From Shimia marina (GTDB taxonomy: Bacteria > Pseudomonadota > Alphaproteobacteria > Rhodobacterales > Rhodobacteraceae), in contig NZ_CYPW01000032.1 of NCBI RefSeq assembly GCF_001458175.1, positions 150,826 to 214,825 on the forward strand: a DNA stretch of 64,000 nucleotides, read 5' to 3'. This document shows positions 28,016-38,673 of this stretch, piece after piece. Both the position numbers and the translations under genes were made by a program. The notes beneath the pieces are model-generated. The model made no database searches. It was not told the DNA's origin and was given only the letters and a program-made list of their open reading frames with translations. Position 1 is the stretch's first letter, and each line of letters opens with the position of its first letter.

Positions 28016-28115
28016 CTTGAGGTCATCTTGGAAAATCCGGCGGGAGTCGCTCAAGTAAGATTTGGTGAATCACGCTGCGCCGCCGCGTCATTTTCTGCGA
28101 TTGCATGTTTTTTCA

Positions 28116-29291
28116 TCACTCTGGCTGGGCCGGGTCGAAAATACGCCCATCAAAGAATCGATCTGGGCCCAGAACCAACGTGCCATTGGTGGCTTTATGC
28201 ACTGTGGGCGCATCCAGTGCCCCTTCGCATTTTTCCGAAGCCAGGGGCATCACGGCTCCCAGATTCGCCAGATGGCGGCGGTAGAGATCGCTGCGAAAGA
28301 CCTTGGAGGCGGTTTGAGCAGATTGCACCCGGTCCAGTCCAAAGCGGGCGGCCATGCGGGTGCCTATCCAGGCAGCTTGACTGCGCCAGGGGAAGGTGGC
28401 CGCGCTGTCGAAGAATTCCAGCATCCGGGGCACGGTGGTCAATGTGCCGCGCGCCTGTGTCAGCATTTGTCCGCTGAGCGCGCGTTCCAGAATGTCCGGG
28501 GAGACATCCAGATATTCCGGCCAGCCGAGAATGTCAGAGGCGGTGGAACGTTTGGACGGATCAGACAGCCAGCGCCCGGCTTTCCAGACCGCACGGATCA
28601 GGCGGCCGGTGAGATCATCTTCAGCCTGTGCCCAGTCGCGGCGCACGGCCAGTACTTTTTCCGGGGTGAAGTTCCAGATGGCGGCGCTGGCGACCAGAAG
28701 CTGACCACCGCCCTGTTCCACGGTGATGCTGCCCCATGGCTCGCCAACACAGAAGGCGTCGATTTCATCTGCGGCGATGGCCTCTGCCATGAGGGGGGGC
28801 GGGATAATGCGCATGTCCAGCGTTTCGGGCGTGTTCAGGCCGGAACTGGCCAGCCAATAGTGCAGCAGCTCGGCATGCATGGAGAAGGGAAAGGGCACGC
28901 CCACACGCAGGGTGCGGCCAAGATTGGCCAACGCCTGTCCCGTGGCGGTGGCATCCAGAAAGCCGGGCAGCGGGGCTTTGGCCGCGATTTCATCCGCTAG
29001 GGCGTTGGAAATGCCGATGGCGTTGCCATTCACCGAGAGCACACAAAGCGCATCCAGTTGCGTGGGCACACCGCCCAGTCCCAGCGCCATGGCCACGGGC
29101 ACGGGGGCGAGCATATGGGCGGCTTCGATCTGGCCCAGCACCAGCCGGTCACGCAGGGTGGACCAGCTTGGCGCACTTTGCAGATGCAGGGCGAGGCCCT
29201 CTTCTTCGGCAAAGCCCAACTCATGGGCGATGATCAGCGGGGCGGCATCCACAAGCGGCATAAAGCCAACGGCAAGGGGCAGGGTTCTCAT
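28116..29291 (-). CDS. nasS: NasS nitrate sensor
   Basis: A 391-residue NrtA/CmpA-like protein without a signal peptide (begins MRTLPLAVGFMPLVDAAPLI), so it stays in the cytoplasm. It shares HMLAPVPVAMALGLGG and FCVGEPWGSITVEQGG with the nitrate-binding protein. Cytoplasmic homologues of this type, encoded next to nasT, are NasS. NasS is known to hold NasT inactive until nitrate or nitrite binds. It overlaps nasT by the ATGA arrangement, which suits a stoichiometric complex. The shorter length than NrtA reflects the missing signal and loops. Confidence 0.92.
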   Translation of the reverse strand: MRTLPLAVGFMPLVDAAPLIIAHELGFAEEEGLALHLQSAPSWSTLRDRLVLGQIEAAHMLAPVPVAMALGLGGVPTQLDALCVLSVNGNAIGISNALADEIAAKAPLPGFLDATATGQALANLGRTLRVGVPFPFSMHAELLHYWLASSGLNTPETLDMRIIPPPLMAEAIAADEIDAFCVGEPWGSITVEQGGGQLLVASAAIWNFTPEKVLAVRRDWAQAEDDLTGRLIRAVWKAGRWLSDPSKRSTASDILGWPEYLDVSPDILERALSGQMLTQARGTLTTVPRMLEFFDSAATFPWRSQAAWIGTRMAARFGLDRVQSAQTASKVFRSDLYRRHLANLGAVMPLASEKCEGALDAPTVHKATNGTLVLGPDRFFDGRIFDPAQPE

Positions 29292-29881
29292 GACAGCAGT
29301 TCCGAGGCAGTGACCAGCGCCTGCGCGACATCGGCGATCTTTTTGCCCTGTCCCATGGCGGTTTTGCGGATGAGCGCATAGGCCTCATCCTCTGAGAGGT
29401 TACGGGCGCGCATCAGGATGCCTTTGGCGCGGTCGATGATCTTGCGCTCTTCGAGGGCGCGTTTGGTGGCGGCCAGTTCATTGCGCATGCGGGCGAACAT
29501 GTGAAAGCGGGCGATGGCGGCATCGAGCACGGGTTTGACCCGATCCGGATGCATGCCATCCACCACATAGGCGGAGACACCCGCTTCAATCGCGGCCTTG
29601 GTCAGCCCGTCATCTGAGCGGTCCACAAACATCGCCACCGGGCGCTCCAGTGGGGAGGAGGCCAGTGCCAACGCATCAATGGCGTCACGGCTGGGGTTGG
29701 CGACATCGACCAGCACAAGATCGGGGTTGAGTTCGGCCACAGAGCGGGCGAGGCCTGTGGATTCAGCGAGCACGCGGATATGGTGATCTCCGGTGGCCAC
29801 GAGGCTGTCGATGATGGCATCCGCGCGGGTTTTGTCGGGTTCGACAATGAGGATGGTAAGCTTGGCGGTCACGGCTGACAC
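29288..29881 (-). CDS. nasT: NasT antitermination regulator (receiver-ANTAR)
   Basis: A 197-residue two-domain protein. Residues 8-120 form a response-regulator receiver fold with Asp59 in LVLVDVANPSRD. Residues about 130-192 form the ANTAR RNA-binding domain (RALEERKIIDRAKGILM, then EDEAYALIRKTAMGQGKKI). NasT is controlled by NasS rather than by a kinase. It would bind the paired hexaloop hairpins ahead of nrtA and prevent termination when nitrate is present. The start is a GTG with GGAG upstream. The 145 bases between it and the SDR gene should hold its promoter; no clear element was seen. Confidence 0.95.
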   Translation of the reverse strand: MSAVTAKLTILIVEPDKTRADAIIDSLVATGDHHIRVLAESTGLARSVAELNPDLVLVDVANPSRDAIDALALASSPLERPVAMFVDRSDDGLTKAAIEAGVSAYVVDGMHPDRVKPVLDAAIARFHMFARMRNELAATKRALEERKIIDRAKGILMRARNLSEDEAYALIRKTAMGQGKKIADVAQALVTASELLS

Positions 29882-30026
29882 TGGCTCCGCTGGCGGTGGA
29901 TCGCCTGTTGGTAGCGCTGCAGTGCGGCGCGAGGCCAGAGCGGTAGGGGGGCTGTGTGGGCCTGAGAGGAGGGTATTTGCCTGTATTTTGGGCTGTTAAG
30001 GGTGTTGCGCCTCAAAGATGGGCGGT

Positions 30027-30770
30027 TTAGATGCAGCGTCCGCCATCGACCTCCATCAATGTACCGGTGATCATGGAGGCCTCATCAGAGCAGAGGAAAG
30101 CGGCGGCGTTGCCCATGTCTTCGGGCTGGGAGAAACGGCCGAGCGGGATGGTGGAGAGGAATTTGGCTCGGATTTCTGGCGTGTCTTCACCCATGAAGGA
30201 TTTCAGTAGCGGGGTTTCGCCCGCCACCGGGTTGAGTGCGTTGACGCGGATGCCGTGGGGCGCAAGTTCGACAGCCATGGCTTTGGTGGCGGTGTTCACC
30301 CAGCCTTTGGAGGCGTTGTACCAGTTGAGGTTGGGGCGTGGGGACAGCCCGGCGGTGGAGGAGATGTTGAGGATCGCGCCGGCCGCGCGGGATTTCATAT
30401 GGGGGATGAGCGTCTGGGCGATCAGGTAGATGGATTTGCAGTTCACGGCAAACACCCGGTCAAAATCGCTCTCGGTCACAGTCTCCATCGGGGCAGGCAG
30501 ATGGGTGACGCCGGCGTTGTTTACCAGAATGTCGATCTGCTCCCAAGCGCCAAGTGCTGTGTCGATCATGCTCTGCACGCTGGTGGCATCAGAGACATCC
30601 ACGGTGCAGGGGGTGGCGTTTTCATGCGCGGCGGCTTTGGTGGCGGCGGCCTCGCCGTTGATGTCCGCGACCAGCACTTTTGCGCCCTCAGTGAGGAATT
30701 TGTCAACGATGCCCGCGCCAAAGCCCTGAGCGCCGCCGGTGATGATGGCTGTTTTGTTTGCAAGACGCAT
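30027..30770 (-). CDS. Short-chain dehydrogenase/reductase
   Basis: A 247-residue classical SDR. The cofactor site is GGAQGFGAG, followed by NNAG (NILVNNAGVTH) and the catalytic Ser (ILNISSTAG) and YNASKGW, giving the Ser-Tyr-Lys set. Asp at the end of beta strand 2 (LVADING) suggests NAD(H) preference. It is the last gene of the M20/ABC/ALDH operon, 17 bases after the aldehyde dehydrogenase. An alcohol intermediate oxidised here to an aldehyde, then to an acid by the neighbour, would fit. Substrate unknown. Confidence 0.93.
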   Translation of the reverse strand: MRLANKTAIITGGAQGFGAGIVDKFLTEGAKVLVADINGEAAATKAAAHENATPCTVDVSDATSVQSMIDTALGAWEQIDILVNNAGVTHLPAPMETVTESDFDRVFAVNCKSIYLIAQTLIPHMKSRAAGAILNISSTAGLSPRPNLNWYNASKGWVNTATKAMAVELAPHGIRVNALNPVAGETPLLKSFMGEDTPEIRAKFLSTIPLGRFSQPEDMGNAAAFLCSDEASMITGTLMEVDGGRCI

Positions 30771-30787
30771 GTGTCTGCTCCTTTGGC

Positions 30788-32222
30788 TTAACCGTGCAGC
30801 GCGGCGACGGTTTTGAGTTGGGAGAAGTGGAAGAGGGCTTCAAAGCCCTTTTCGCGGCCGTGGCCGGAGTGGCCGGTGCCGCCGAAGGGCAGCTCGACCC
30901 CGCCGCCTGCGCCGTAGTTGTTGAGGAAGACCTGACCGGCGTTGAGTTGTTTGGCCAGACGCATCTGGCGCGCGCCGTTTTGGGACCAGACCGAGGCGAC
31001 AAGGCCGTATCTGGTGCTGTTGGCGATCTGCAGTGCCTCTTCTTCGCTGTCAAAGGGGATGAGCACCTGCACCGGACCGAAGATTTCCTCCTGCGCGAGG
31101 GGGTGATCGGGGGGGACATCGGCAAAGAGCGTGGGGGGCACGTAGTGGCCGGGGGCGTGGGTGGCGATTTCGCCTTGGGCAGCGATGGTCAGGTCTGCGC
31201 CTTTGGTGAGGAAGTCTGACACGATGTCTTTTTGTCGTGCGGAGATCAGCGGGCCGAGGGTGGCGTCTTCCATGGCAGGGGCGGCGCGCATCGCTTTGTA
31301 GGCGGCGCTCATGCGGGATTTGACCTCTTCATAGACACTGCGCTCCACCAGTATGCGGGAGGAGGCAGAGCAGGTCTGGCCCGCGTTCTGGATGCCAGCG
31401 TTCACAAGGAAGGGCAGGGCGGTGTCCAGATCGGCATCCGCAAAGACCAGTTGCGGGGATTTGCCGCCCAGTTCCAGCGTGACCGGCACGACGTTTTCTG
31501 CGGCGGCGGTTTGCACAAGGCGGCCGGTGTTCACCGAGCCGGTGAAGGATATGTGGTTCACATCCGGGTGGGCGGCGAGCGCGGCCCCGGCCTCGGGCCC
31601 CAGACCGGGCACCACATTGAGCGCGCCATCCGGCAGGCCTGCCTGTTGGGCGAGGTGGGCAAAGGCCAGCGCGGTGAGGCAGGCCTCTTCGGCGGGTTTG
31701 AGCACACAGGCGTTGCCCATGGCCAGCGCGGCCCCGACCGAGCGGCCAATGATCTGCATCGGGTAGTTCCATGGCACGATATGGCCGGTCACGCCGAAAG
31801 GTTCGCGCAGGGTGTAGACGGTGTAGCCCTCCAGATAGGGGATGGTTTCGCCATGCACTTTATCGGCTGCGCCGCCGTAAAACTCCATATAGCGCGCCAG
31901 AGCGGTGACATCATTGCGGGCCTGTGTGAGCGGTTTGCCCACGTCCTGCGCCTCAAGCCGTGCCAGTGTCTCGGCGTGCTCCATCACGAGCTGGCCGATG
32001 CGGGTGAGAATGCGGCCGCGTTCCACTGCGGTGGCGCGGCCCCAGTCGCTGTTGCGCGCTGCCTGCGCGGCGGCCACAGCGGCGTCGATGTCTGCTTTGG
32101 TGCCGCGTGCGATGGTGGCGAGGGGGCTGCCGTCTGAAGGGTTGGTCAGCGCCAGTGTGTCGCCAGACAGGGCTGGCTGCCATGTGCCGCCGATGAGGCA
32201 TTTGGAGGGGTCAAAAAACAGA

Positions 32223-32236
<14 letters not shown>
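30788..32236 (-). CDS. NAD-dependent aldehyde dehydrogenase
   Basis: A 482-residue aldehyde dehydrogenase. The family motifs are in order: VPWNYPMQ, FTGSVNTGRLVQ, the general base in LELGGKSPQL, the nucleophile Cys in NAGQTCSASSR and EIFGPVQVLIPF. It oxidises an aldehyde to the acid in the cytoplasm. It overlaps the end of the ABC ATPase gene by 14 bases, which ties it to the uptake operon. It resembles betaine-aldehyde and gamma-aminobutyraldehyde-type enzymes, but the substrate cannot be fixed from sequence. Confidence 0.94.
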
Positions 32237-33841
<1,605 letters not shown>

Positions 33842-33845
<4 letters not shown>

Positions 33846-34663
33846 GTGCGCACCACGCGGATTTTGGGATCCAGCCAGTCGCGCAACCCGTCGCCTAAGA
33901 GGTTGAGGCCAAGGACAGCGCTGATGATGGCGAGGCCGGGGATCAGTGCGAGGTGAGGCGCGAAGGAGACCATGGTTTGCGCATCTGCGAGCATGCGGCC
34001 CCATGAGGGCGTGGGCGGCTGTGCGCCAAGGCCCACATAGGAGAGGCCAGCCTCTGCCAGAATGCCGAGGGAGAACTGGATGGTGCCCTGCACGATCAGC
34101 AGGTTGGCGACATTGGGCAGGATGTGCTCAACGCTGATCAGGGCGCGGGATTTGCCTGCGACGCGGGCGGCGAGGATGAAATCGCGTTGCCAGAGCGGCA
34201 GCGCGCCGGCGCGGGTGAGGCGGGCAAAGACCGGCACGTTGAAGATGCCGATGGCGAGGATGGCGTTGAGCGCACCGGGGCCGAGGATGGCGGTGATCAG
34301 GATGGCGATCACGAGGCTGGGGAAGGCAAAGATCAGGTCGTTGCCGCGCATGATCAACTCGTCCGCCCAACCGCCTTGGCGCGCGGCGGCCCAGAGGCCA
34401 AGCGGCACGCCAAGGCCCATGCCGATGCCCACCGCCACCAGCGCCACCGCGAGCGAGGTGCGTGCGCCCACCATGATCATCGAAAAGATGTCACGCCCGA
34501 AATGATCGGTGCCAAACCAATGCGTGGCGCTGGGCGTTTGCAGCTTGTTGGGGATGTCCATCGTGGTGATGTCATAAGGCGTCCAGACAAAGCTCAGGAG
34601 CGCGGTGCTGACCACGATCAGGCAGAGCAGACCGCCAATCAGGATATTGCGCGACAGGCTCAT
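33842..34663 (-). CDS. Peptide-type ABC transporter permease (DppC-like, second system)
   Basis: A 273-residue permease with the DppC N-terminal hallmark HWFGTDHFGRDIFSMIMVGAR (positions about 48-68, shown in part here as GTDHFGRDIFSM). The coupling loop reads AARVAGKSRALISVEHILP. Overlaps both neighbours by four bases, so it is translationally coupled to the DppB-like gene before it and the ATPase after it. Confidence 0.93.
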
Positions 34664-35607
34664 GTGCGGGCCCTCAGGCGGGGATCAATCGCGGCGTAGG
34701 CGAGATCAACAAGGAAGGTGACGAGAATCACGAGGAACACCAAGAGCATGACCACGCTTTCCACCACAATGAGGTCACGGGCTGAGATCGACTGAAAGAT
34801 CAGGCGGCCGAGACCGGGCAGGAAGAAGACCTGTTCGATGATGATGGCGCCTGCGAGCAGGAAGGAGAACTGCATGCCGATGATGGTGAGCACCGGGATC
34901 ATGGCGTTGCGCAACCCGTGGCGCAGCAGCGCCTGACGGCGGGAGAGGCCTTTGGCGCGGGCGGTGCGCATGAAATCTTCGCCGAGCACATCCAGAAGGG
35001 CGGAACGCATGACGCGGGCGAGGATGGCGGATTGCGGCAGGGCAAGCGCAATGGCGGGCAGGGTGAGGGAGTGCATGGCGGCCCCAAAGCCTTTGTCCCA
35101 ACCGACAAAGCCCCCCGCAGAGAACCAGCGCAGGTTGATGGCGAAGATCAGGACCAGCATCATGGCAAACCAGAAGTTAGGCACGGCGATGCCAAACTGG
35201 GTGGCGCCCATGACGGCCATGTCGCCCGCTTTGCCGCGGCGGGCGGCGGCGTAGATGCCAGCGGGGAAGGCGATCAGGGTGGAGAGCGTGAGCGCATAGA
35301 GCGCCAGTGGCAGGGAGACCCAGATGCGGTCGCCAATCATCTCTGTCACCGGGGTGCGGTAGGTATAAGAGAGACCAAAATCGCCCTGCAACATGCCACC
35401 CACCCATGTGAGGTAGCGCTCAAACTTGGGCACATCCAGACCCAGCTCTGCGCGTAGGGCCGCGATGGTGTCGGGCTGGGCATTGAGACCCAGCATAAAG
35501 CTCGCCGGATCGCCGGGCACCACCTCGATCACAAAGAAGATCACGAGGGAGGCCACGATCAGGCTGAGCCCTAAAGAGAGCGCGCGTTTGAGGGTGTAGC
35601 GGAGCAT
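34660..35607 (-). CDS. Peptide-type ABC transporter permease (DppB-like, second system)
   Basis: A 315-residue permease starting MLRYTLKRALSLGLSLIVAS, with the DppB landmarks VPGDPASFMLG and the EAA-type loop RTARAKGLSRRQALLRHGLR. It forms the channel with the DppC-like partner. A 77-base gap containing a perfect inverted repeat separates it from the binding-protein gene. Confidence 0.93.
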   Translation of the reverse strand: MLRYTLKRALSLGLSLIVASLVIFFVIEVVPGDPASFMLGLNAQPDTIAALRAELGLDVPKFERYLTWVGGMLQGDFGLSYTYRTPVTEMIGDRIWVSLPLALYALTLSTLIAFPAGIYAAARRGKAGDMAVMGATQFGIAVPNFWFAMMLVLIFAINLRWFSAGGFVGWDKGFGAAMHSLTLPAIALALPQSAILARVMRSALLDVLGEDFMRTARAKGLSRRQALLRHGLRNAMIPVLTIIGMQFSFLLAGAIIIEQVFFLPGLGRLIFQSISARDLIVVESVVMLLVFLVILVTFLVDLAYAAIDPRLRART

Positions 35608-35635
35608 AGGGTGGACAGAAACTTTGTGTGAGTGG

Positions 35636-35676
35636 GCAGAGGCCCCGCCTTGAGCGGAGTCAGAGTGGGCCTCTGC
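35636..35676 (-). other. Inter-cistronic hairpin between peptide-binding protein and permease
   Basis: A perfect 10-bp inverted repeat (GCAGAGGCCC / GGGCCTCTGC) with a 21-base loop starts 8 bases after the binding-protein stop. On the minus strand no U-run follows. This matches the arrangement seen after the TAXI and nitrate binding-protein genes. Confidence 0.6.
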
Positions 35677-35684
35677 GTTTTGGA

Positions 35685-37172
35685 TCAGTCAGACCAGCGC
35701 ACGGCGGTCAGGTCGGTGGCCTGCGTGGGGGCATTCTCCCACAGGCCCTCGACGCCTGCTTTGGCGACGGTGTGAAAGGCGAGTTGGAACAGATAGCCGT
35801 TCACATAGTCCTCGGCGATGATGGTCTGTGCGACTTTCAGCAGCGCTTTACGCTCGGCGGGCAGAGTGGCGCGATTGAGAGTGTCCATGATCTGTTGGAA
35901 CTGGGGATTGTTATATTGGAAGTAGTAGTCAGGCCGGGCATAGATGCCGATGTCAAACGGCTCTGTATGGCTGACGATGGTCAGGCCGTAGTCTTTGCCG
36001 CGAAAGACCTGCTCCAGCCATTGGGCCCATTCGAGATTGGAAATCTCGGTCTCAATGCCCACGGCGCGCAGCTGTGCGGCGATGATTTCACCGCCACGGC
36101 GGGCATAAGAGGGCGGGGGCAGTTTCAGCGTGGTGGTGAAGCCATCAGCAAAACCGGCTTCGGCCAGAAGTTTCTTGGACAGCTCCGGATCATACTGCGA
36201 CAGGCCGGTCAGATCGACGTAATCCGGATTGTGTGGCGCAAAATGGGTGCCAATCGGGGTGCCAAGGCCAAACATGGCTCCGTCGATGATGGCGGAGCGG
36301 TCAATCGCATGGGCGATGGCCTTGCGCACACGTCGGTCATCCAGAGGTGGCATCATATTGTTGGTGGAGAGAATGGTTTCCCCTTCTGAGCTGCCGATGA
36401 TCACCTGAAAACGCGGGTCTGCCTCAAATTGTGGCAGGGCCTCGGGTGTTGGAAAGCCAACAAAGGCGTCAATATCTTCGGCCATCATCGCAGCAAAGGC
36501 GGCGGTGGGATCAGAGATGAATTTGAAGGTCACATCCGTCAGTGCGGCGGGGGTTCCCCAGTAGGCTTCATTGCGCGACAGCGTGATCTGATCGCCCTGT
36601 ACCCAGTTTTCGAATTTGAAGGCGCCTGTGCCGATGGGGGCGGTCTTGATGTTGGCAACGCTTTCAGGCGCCACGATCACCGCATCGCCCCAAGCCATGT
36701 TGAAGAGGAAACTGCCGTTGGGCGCCTCCAGCGTGACCTGAACGGTGAGCGGATCGAGTACGGTGACATCGGTGATCCCGGCAAAGAGGGCTTTCTGCGC
36801 ATTGGCGCTGTCTTCGCCACGCGCGCGGTCGAGGGAGAATTTCACATCCTCCGCGTCCATGGTGCTGCCGTCATGGAAGGTCACGCCCTCGTTCAGCATG
36901 AAGGTGTAGGTGAGCCCATCCTCGGAAATGTCCCAGCTTTTGGATAGACCGGGGATCACCGCGCCATCGCTGGCAAAGCGGGTGAGCCCCTCAAAGACGT
37001 TGGCATAAAGCACGCTGTCAATCGCGCCGGCGGCGGCAGAGGTGGGATCAAGGTGGGGTGGCTCAAGTTGCAGGGCCACGGTGATATCGCTTTGTTCGGC
37101 TTGCGCCTGCAGGGGCAAGGCCAGCAGAGCTGTGCTGGCGAGGAGGGCCAGTCTTGAGGTGTTTTGCATCAT
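35685..37172 (-). CDS. Peptide-type ABC transporter binding protein (second system)
   Basis: A 495-residue family 5 solute-binding protein with a Sec signal peptide (ALLASTALLALPLQAQA, cleavage near residue 25), unlike the Tat-exported paralogue in this window. Mature start EQSDITVALQLEPPHLDPTS and the segment YTFMLNEGVTFHDGSTMDAED are typical of the family. GGGAG precedes the start. It follows the M20 amidohydrolase gene by 42 bases. The ligand is probably an amide- or peptide-like compound that the amidohydrolase then cleaves; this is inference. Confidence 0.92.
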   Translation of the reverse strand: MMQNTSRLALLASTALLALPLQAQAEQSDITVALQLEPPHLDPTSAAAGAIDSVLYANVFEGLTRFASDGAVIPGLSKSWDISEDGLTYTFMLNEGVTFHDGSTMDAEDVKFSLDRARGEDSANAQKALFAGITDVTVLDPLTVQVTLEAPNGSFLFNMAWGDAVIVAPESVANIKTAPIGTGAFKFENWVQGDQITLSRNEAYWGTPAALTDVTFKFISDPTAAFAAMMAEDIDAFVGFPTPEALPQFEADPRFQVIIGSSEGETILSTNNMMPPLDDRRVRKAIAHAIDRSAIIDGAMFGLGTPIGTHFAPHNPDYVDLTGLSQYDPELSKKLLAEAGFADGFTTTLKLPPPSYARRGGEIIAAQLRAVGIETEISNLEWAQWLEQVFRGKDYGLTIVSHTEPFDIGIYARPDYYFQYNNPQFQQIMDTLNRATLPAERKALLKVAQTIIAEDYVNGYLFQLAFHTVAKAGVEGLWENAPTQATDLTAVRWSD

Positions 37173-37214
37173 GTGTTCACTCCCGTAACTATATGGCTTT
37201 ATTCGTTGTTATTC

Positions 37215-38525
37215 TTATTGGCCGTTTTCTGGGCCATTTGCCTGAGGCAACAAAAGCTGCGTGAGGCTATGCGCCATGACCTTGGCGCTGTCGACCATAT
37301 CGTCGATGCCGATGTATTCGTCAGGTTTGTGGGCCATTTCTAAAATGCCGGGCCCATAGGCGATACAGTTTCTGAGCTTGCCGATGCGATCAATATGTTT
37401 TTGGTCATATGTGCCGGGGCTGGCCACGTAGTCGGGGGATTTTCCAAGAATATCCTGAATGGCGCGATCAACCGTGGTGACAACCGGGGCGGCGCGGTCT
37501 GTCATGGAGGGGGCAACGTGGTTGAGTTCGCGCATTTCATAGCGGAAGTTTTCGCGCTGGGCGGAGAGATCATTGAGCAGGCCTTCAACTTCGCCTGAGA
37601 CTTCGGCGTGGGACTCTTCGGCCAGATAGCGGCGGTCGATCACGATGCGGCAGCTGTCGGGCACGCAATGGGCGGGCAGGCCGGTGTAGTCCTTGGGTTG
37701 CTCAGGCTGGCCGCCATGGATCGAATTGATATTCATGGTGGATTGGCGCGCGCCTTCGGGCACTACGGGCATATCGGTGCGGCGTGAGGCCATGGCGGGG
37801 TAGAGGTCACTTTCAAACTTGTCGAGCACCGCGCCCATGTGGCGGACAGCACAGTCGCCTAAGAAAGGCATGGAACCATGGGCGATTTCGCCGAAGGTCT
37901 CTATTTCGGCCCACCAGCCGCCGCGATGGCCAAGGCAGATGCGGTCTTTGTGCAGGGGTTCGGGGATGATCACATGCTGCACCCGCTCTGGCGCAAAGAA
38001 GCCGCGCTCCGCCAGAAAGGCAACGCCGCCATAGCCGCCGCTTTCCTCATCTGCCGTGCCAGAAATTTCGATTGCCCCGTGGAAATCGGGGTATTCGGCG
38101 ATGAAGGCTTCGGCGGCGATGATGGAGGCGGCGAGACCGCCTTTCATATCACAAGCGCCGCGACCGTAGATCTTGCCGTCTGAAATCTCCCCACCGAAGG
38201 GATCAAAGGTCCAGCCGTGGCCGAGCTCCACCACATCGGTGTGGCTGTTGAAATGCACACACTCGCCGGGGTGGTGGCCCTCTTTGCGGGCCAGAACGTT
38301 CCAGCGGGGGTATCTGTCGCTGTCTCCTGGCGCACCGTGGGCGCGGATCAGCTGGGTGTCAAAGCCGTGGCGGGTGAGGCGGGTGTCCAGATAGTCACAG
38401 ATCTCGCGATAGCATTCGCCAGGCGGATTGAGTGTCGGGATGCGGATCAAATCCTGCGTGAGTGCGATCAGGTCGTCGCGCATGCTGTCAATGCGAGCGA
38501 TCAGGCTGTCTGTGTCTAAGGGCAT
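37215..38525 (-). CDS. M20 family amidohydrolase (ArgE/DapE type)
   Basis: A 436-residue dinuclear zinc hydrolase. Metal and catalytic residues are HTDVV (His95, Asp97), GACDMKGG (Asp126 bridging) and TADEESGG (Glu160, Glu161). ArgE/DapE-type enzymes remove an acyl group from an N-acyl amino acid or split a dipeptide in the cytoplasm. The start was set at the ATG after GAGGTGA; the longer frame runs into the intergenic repeat. It is the first gene of the operon, divergent from a PAS-LuxR regulator, with a palindrome between them. It probably carries out the first step on the imported compound. Confidence 0.9.
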   Translation of the reverse strand: MPLDTDSLIARIDSMRDDLIALTQDLIRIPTLNPPGECYREICDYLDTRLTRHGFDTQLIRAHGAPGDSDRYPRWNVLARKEGHHPGECVHFNSHTDVVELGHGWTFDPFGGEISDGKIYGRGACDMKGGLAASIIAAEAFIAEYPDFHGAIEISGTADEESGGYGGVAFLAERGFFAPERVQHVIIPEPLHKDRICLGHRGGWWAEIETFGEIAHGSMPFLGDCAVRHMGAVLDKFESDLYPAMASRRTDMPVVPEGARQSTMNINSIHGGQPEQPKDYTGLPAHCVPDSCRIVIDRRYLAEESHAEVSGEVEGLLNDLSAQRENFRYEMRELNHVAPSMTDRAAPVVTTVDRAIQDILGKSPDYVASPGTYDQKHIDRIGKLRNCIAYGPGILEMAHKPDEYIGIDDMVDSAKVMAHSLTQLLLPQANGPENGQ

Positions 38526-38562
38526 GAAATCACCTCGGGTGTGGCGCAGGTAGAGAGGGCGG

Positions 38563-38597
38563 GTGCCTCCGGCGGGGATATTTAAGGTCAAATGAAG
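38563..38597 (+). repeat. Dispersed intergenic repeat, copy 1
   Basis: A 35-base element built on GCCTCCGGCGGGGATATTT followed by GGTCAAA-TGAAG. A second copy in the same orientation lies at 45964-45998. Its GC-rich core followed by ATATTT resembles a small terminator-like or REP-like element. It sits just upstream of the M20 gene. Confidence 0.7.
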
Positions 38598-38629
38598 TTT
38601 GGATGGGGACAGAGTGGCTTGCGGCAGTA

Positions 38630-38647
38630 TACGGTATCAATACCGTA
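38630..38647. promoter_or_regulatory. Palindromic operator candidate for the PAS-LuxR regulator
   Basis: TACGGTAT-CA-ATACCGTA is a perfect 8-bp inverted repeat with a 2-base centre. A further half site TTACGGT lies at 38651-38657. It is 27 bases before the regulator ATG and about 105 bases before the divergent M20 start, a position suited to regulating both. The length and symmetry fit a dimeric LuxR-type activator. Confidence 0.65.
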
Positions 38648-38673
38648 GGATTACGGTTTGTAGAGGAGCAGCC

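Noticed and set aside
28021-28115. NtrC or sigma54 promoter ahead of the nrt leader
   Set aside because: No convincing TGGCAC-N5-TTGC element or NtrC inverted repeat was seen, although such control is common for nitrate genes.
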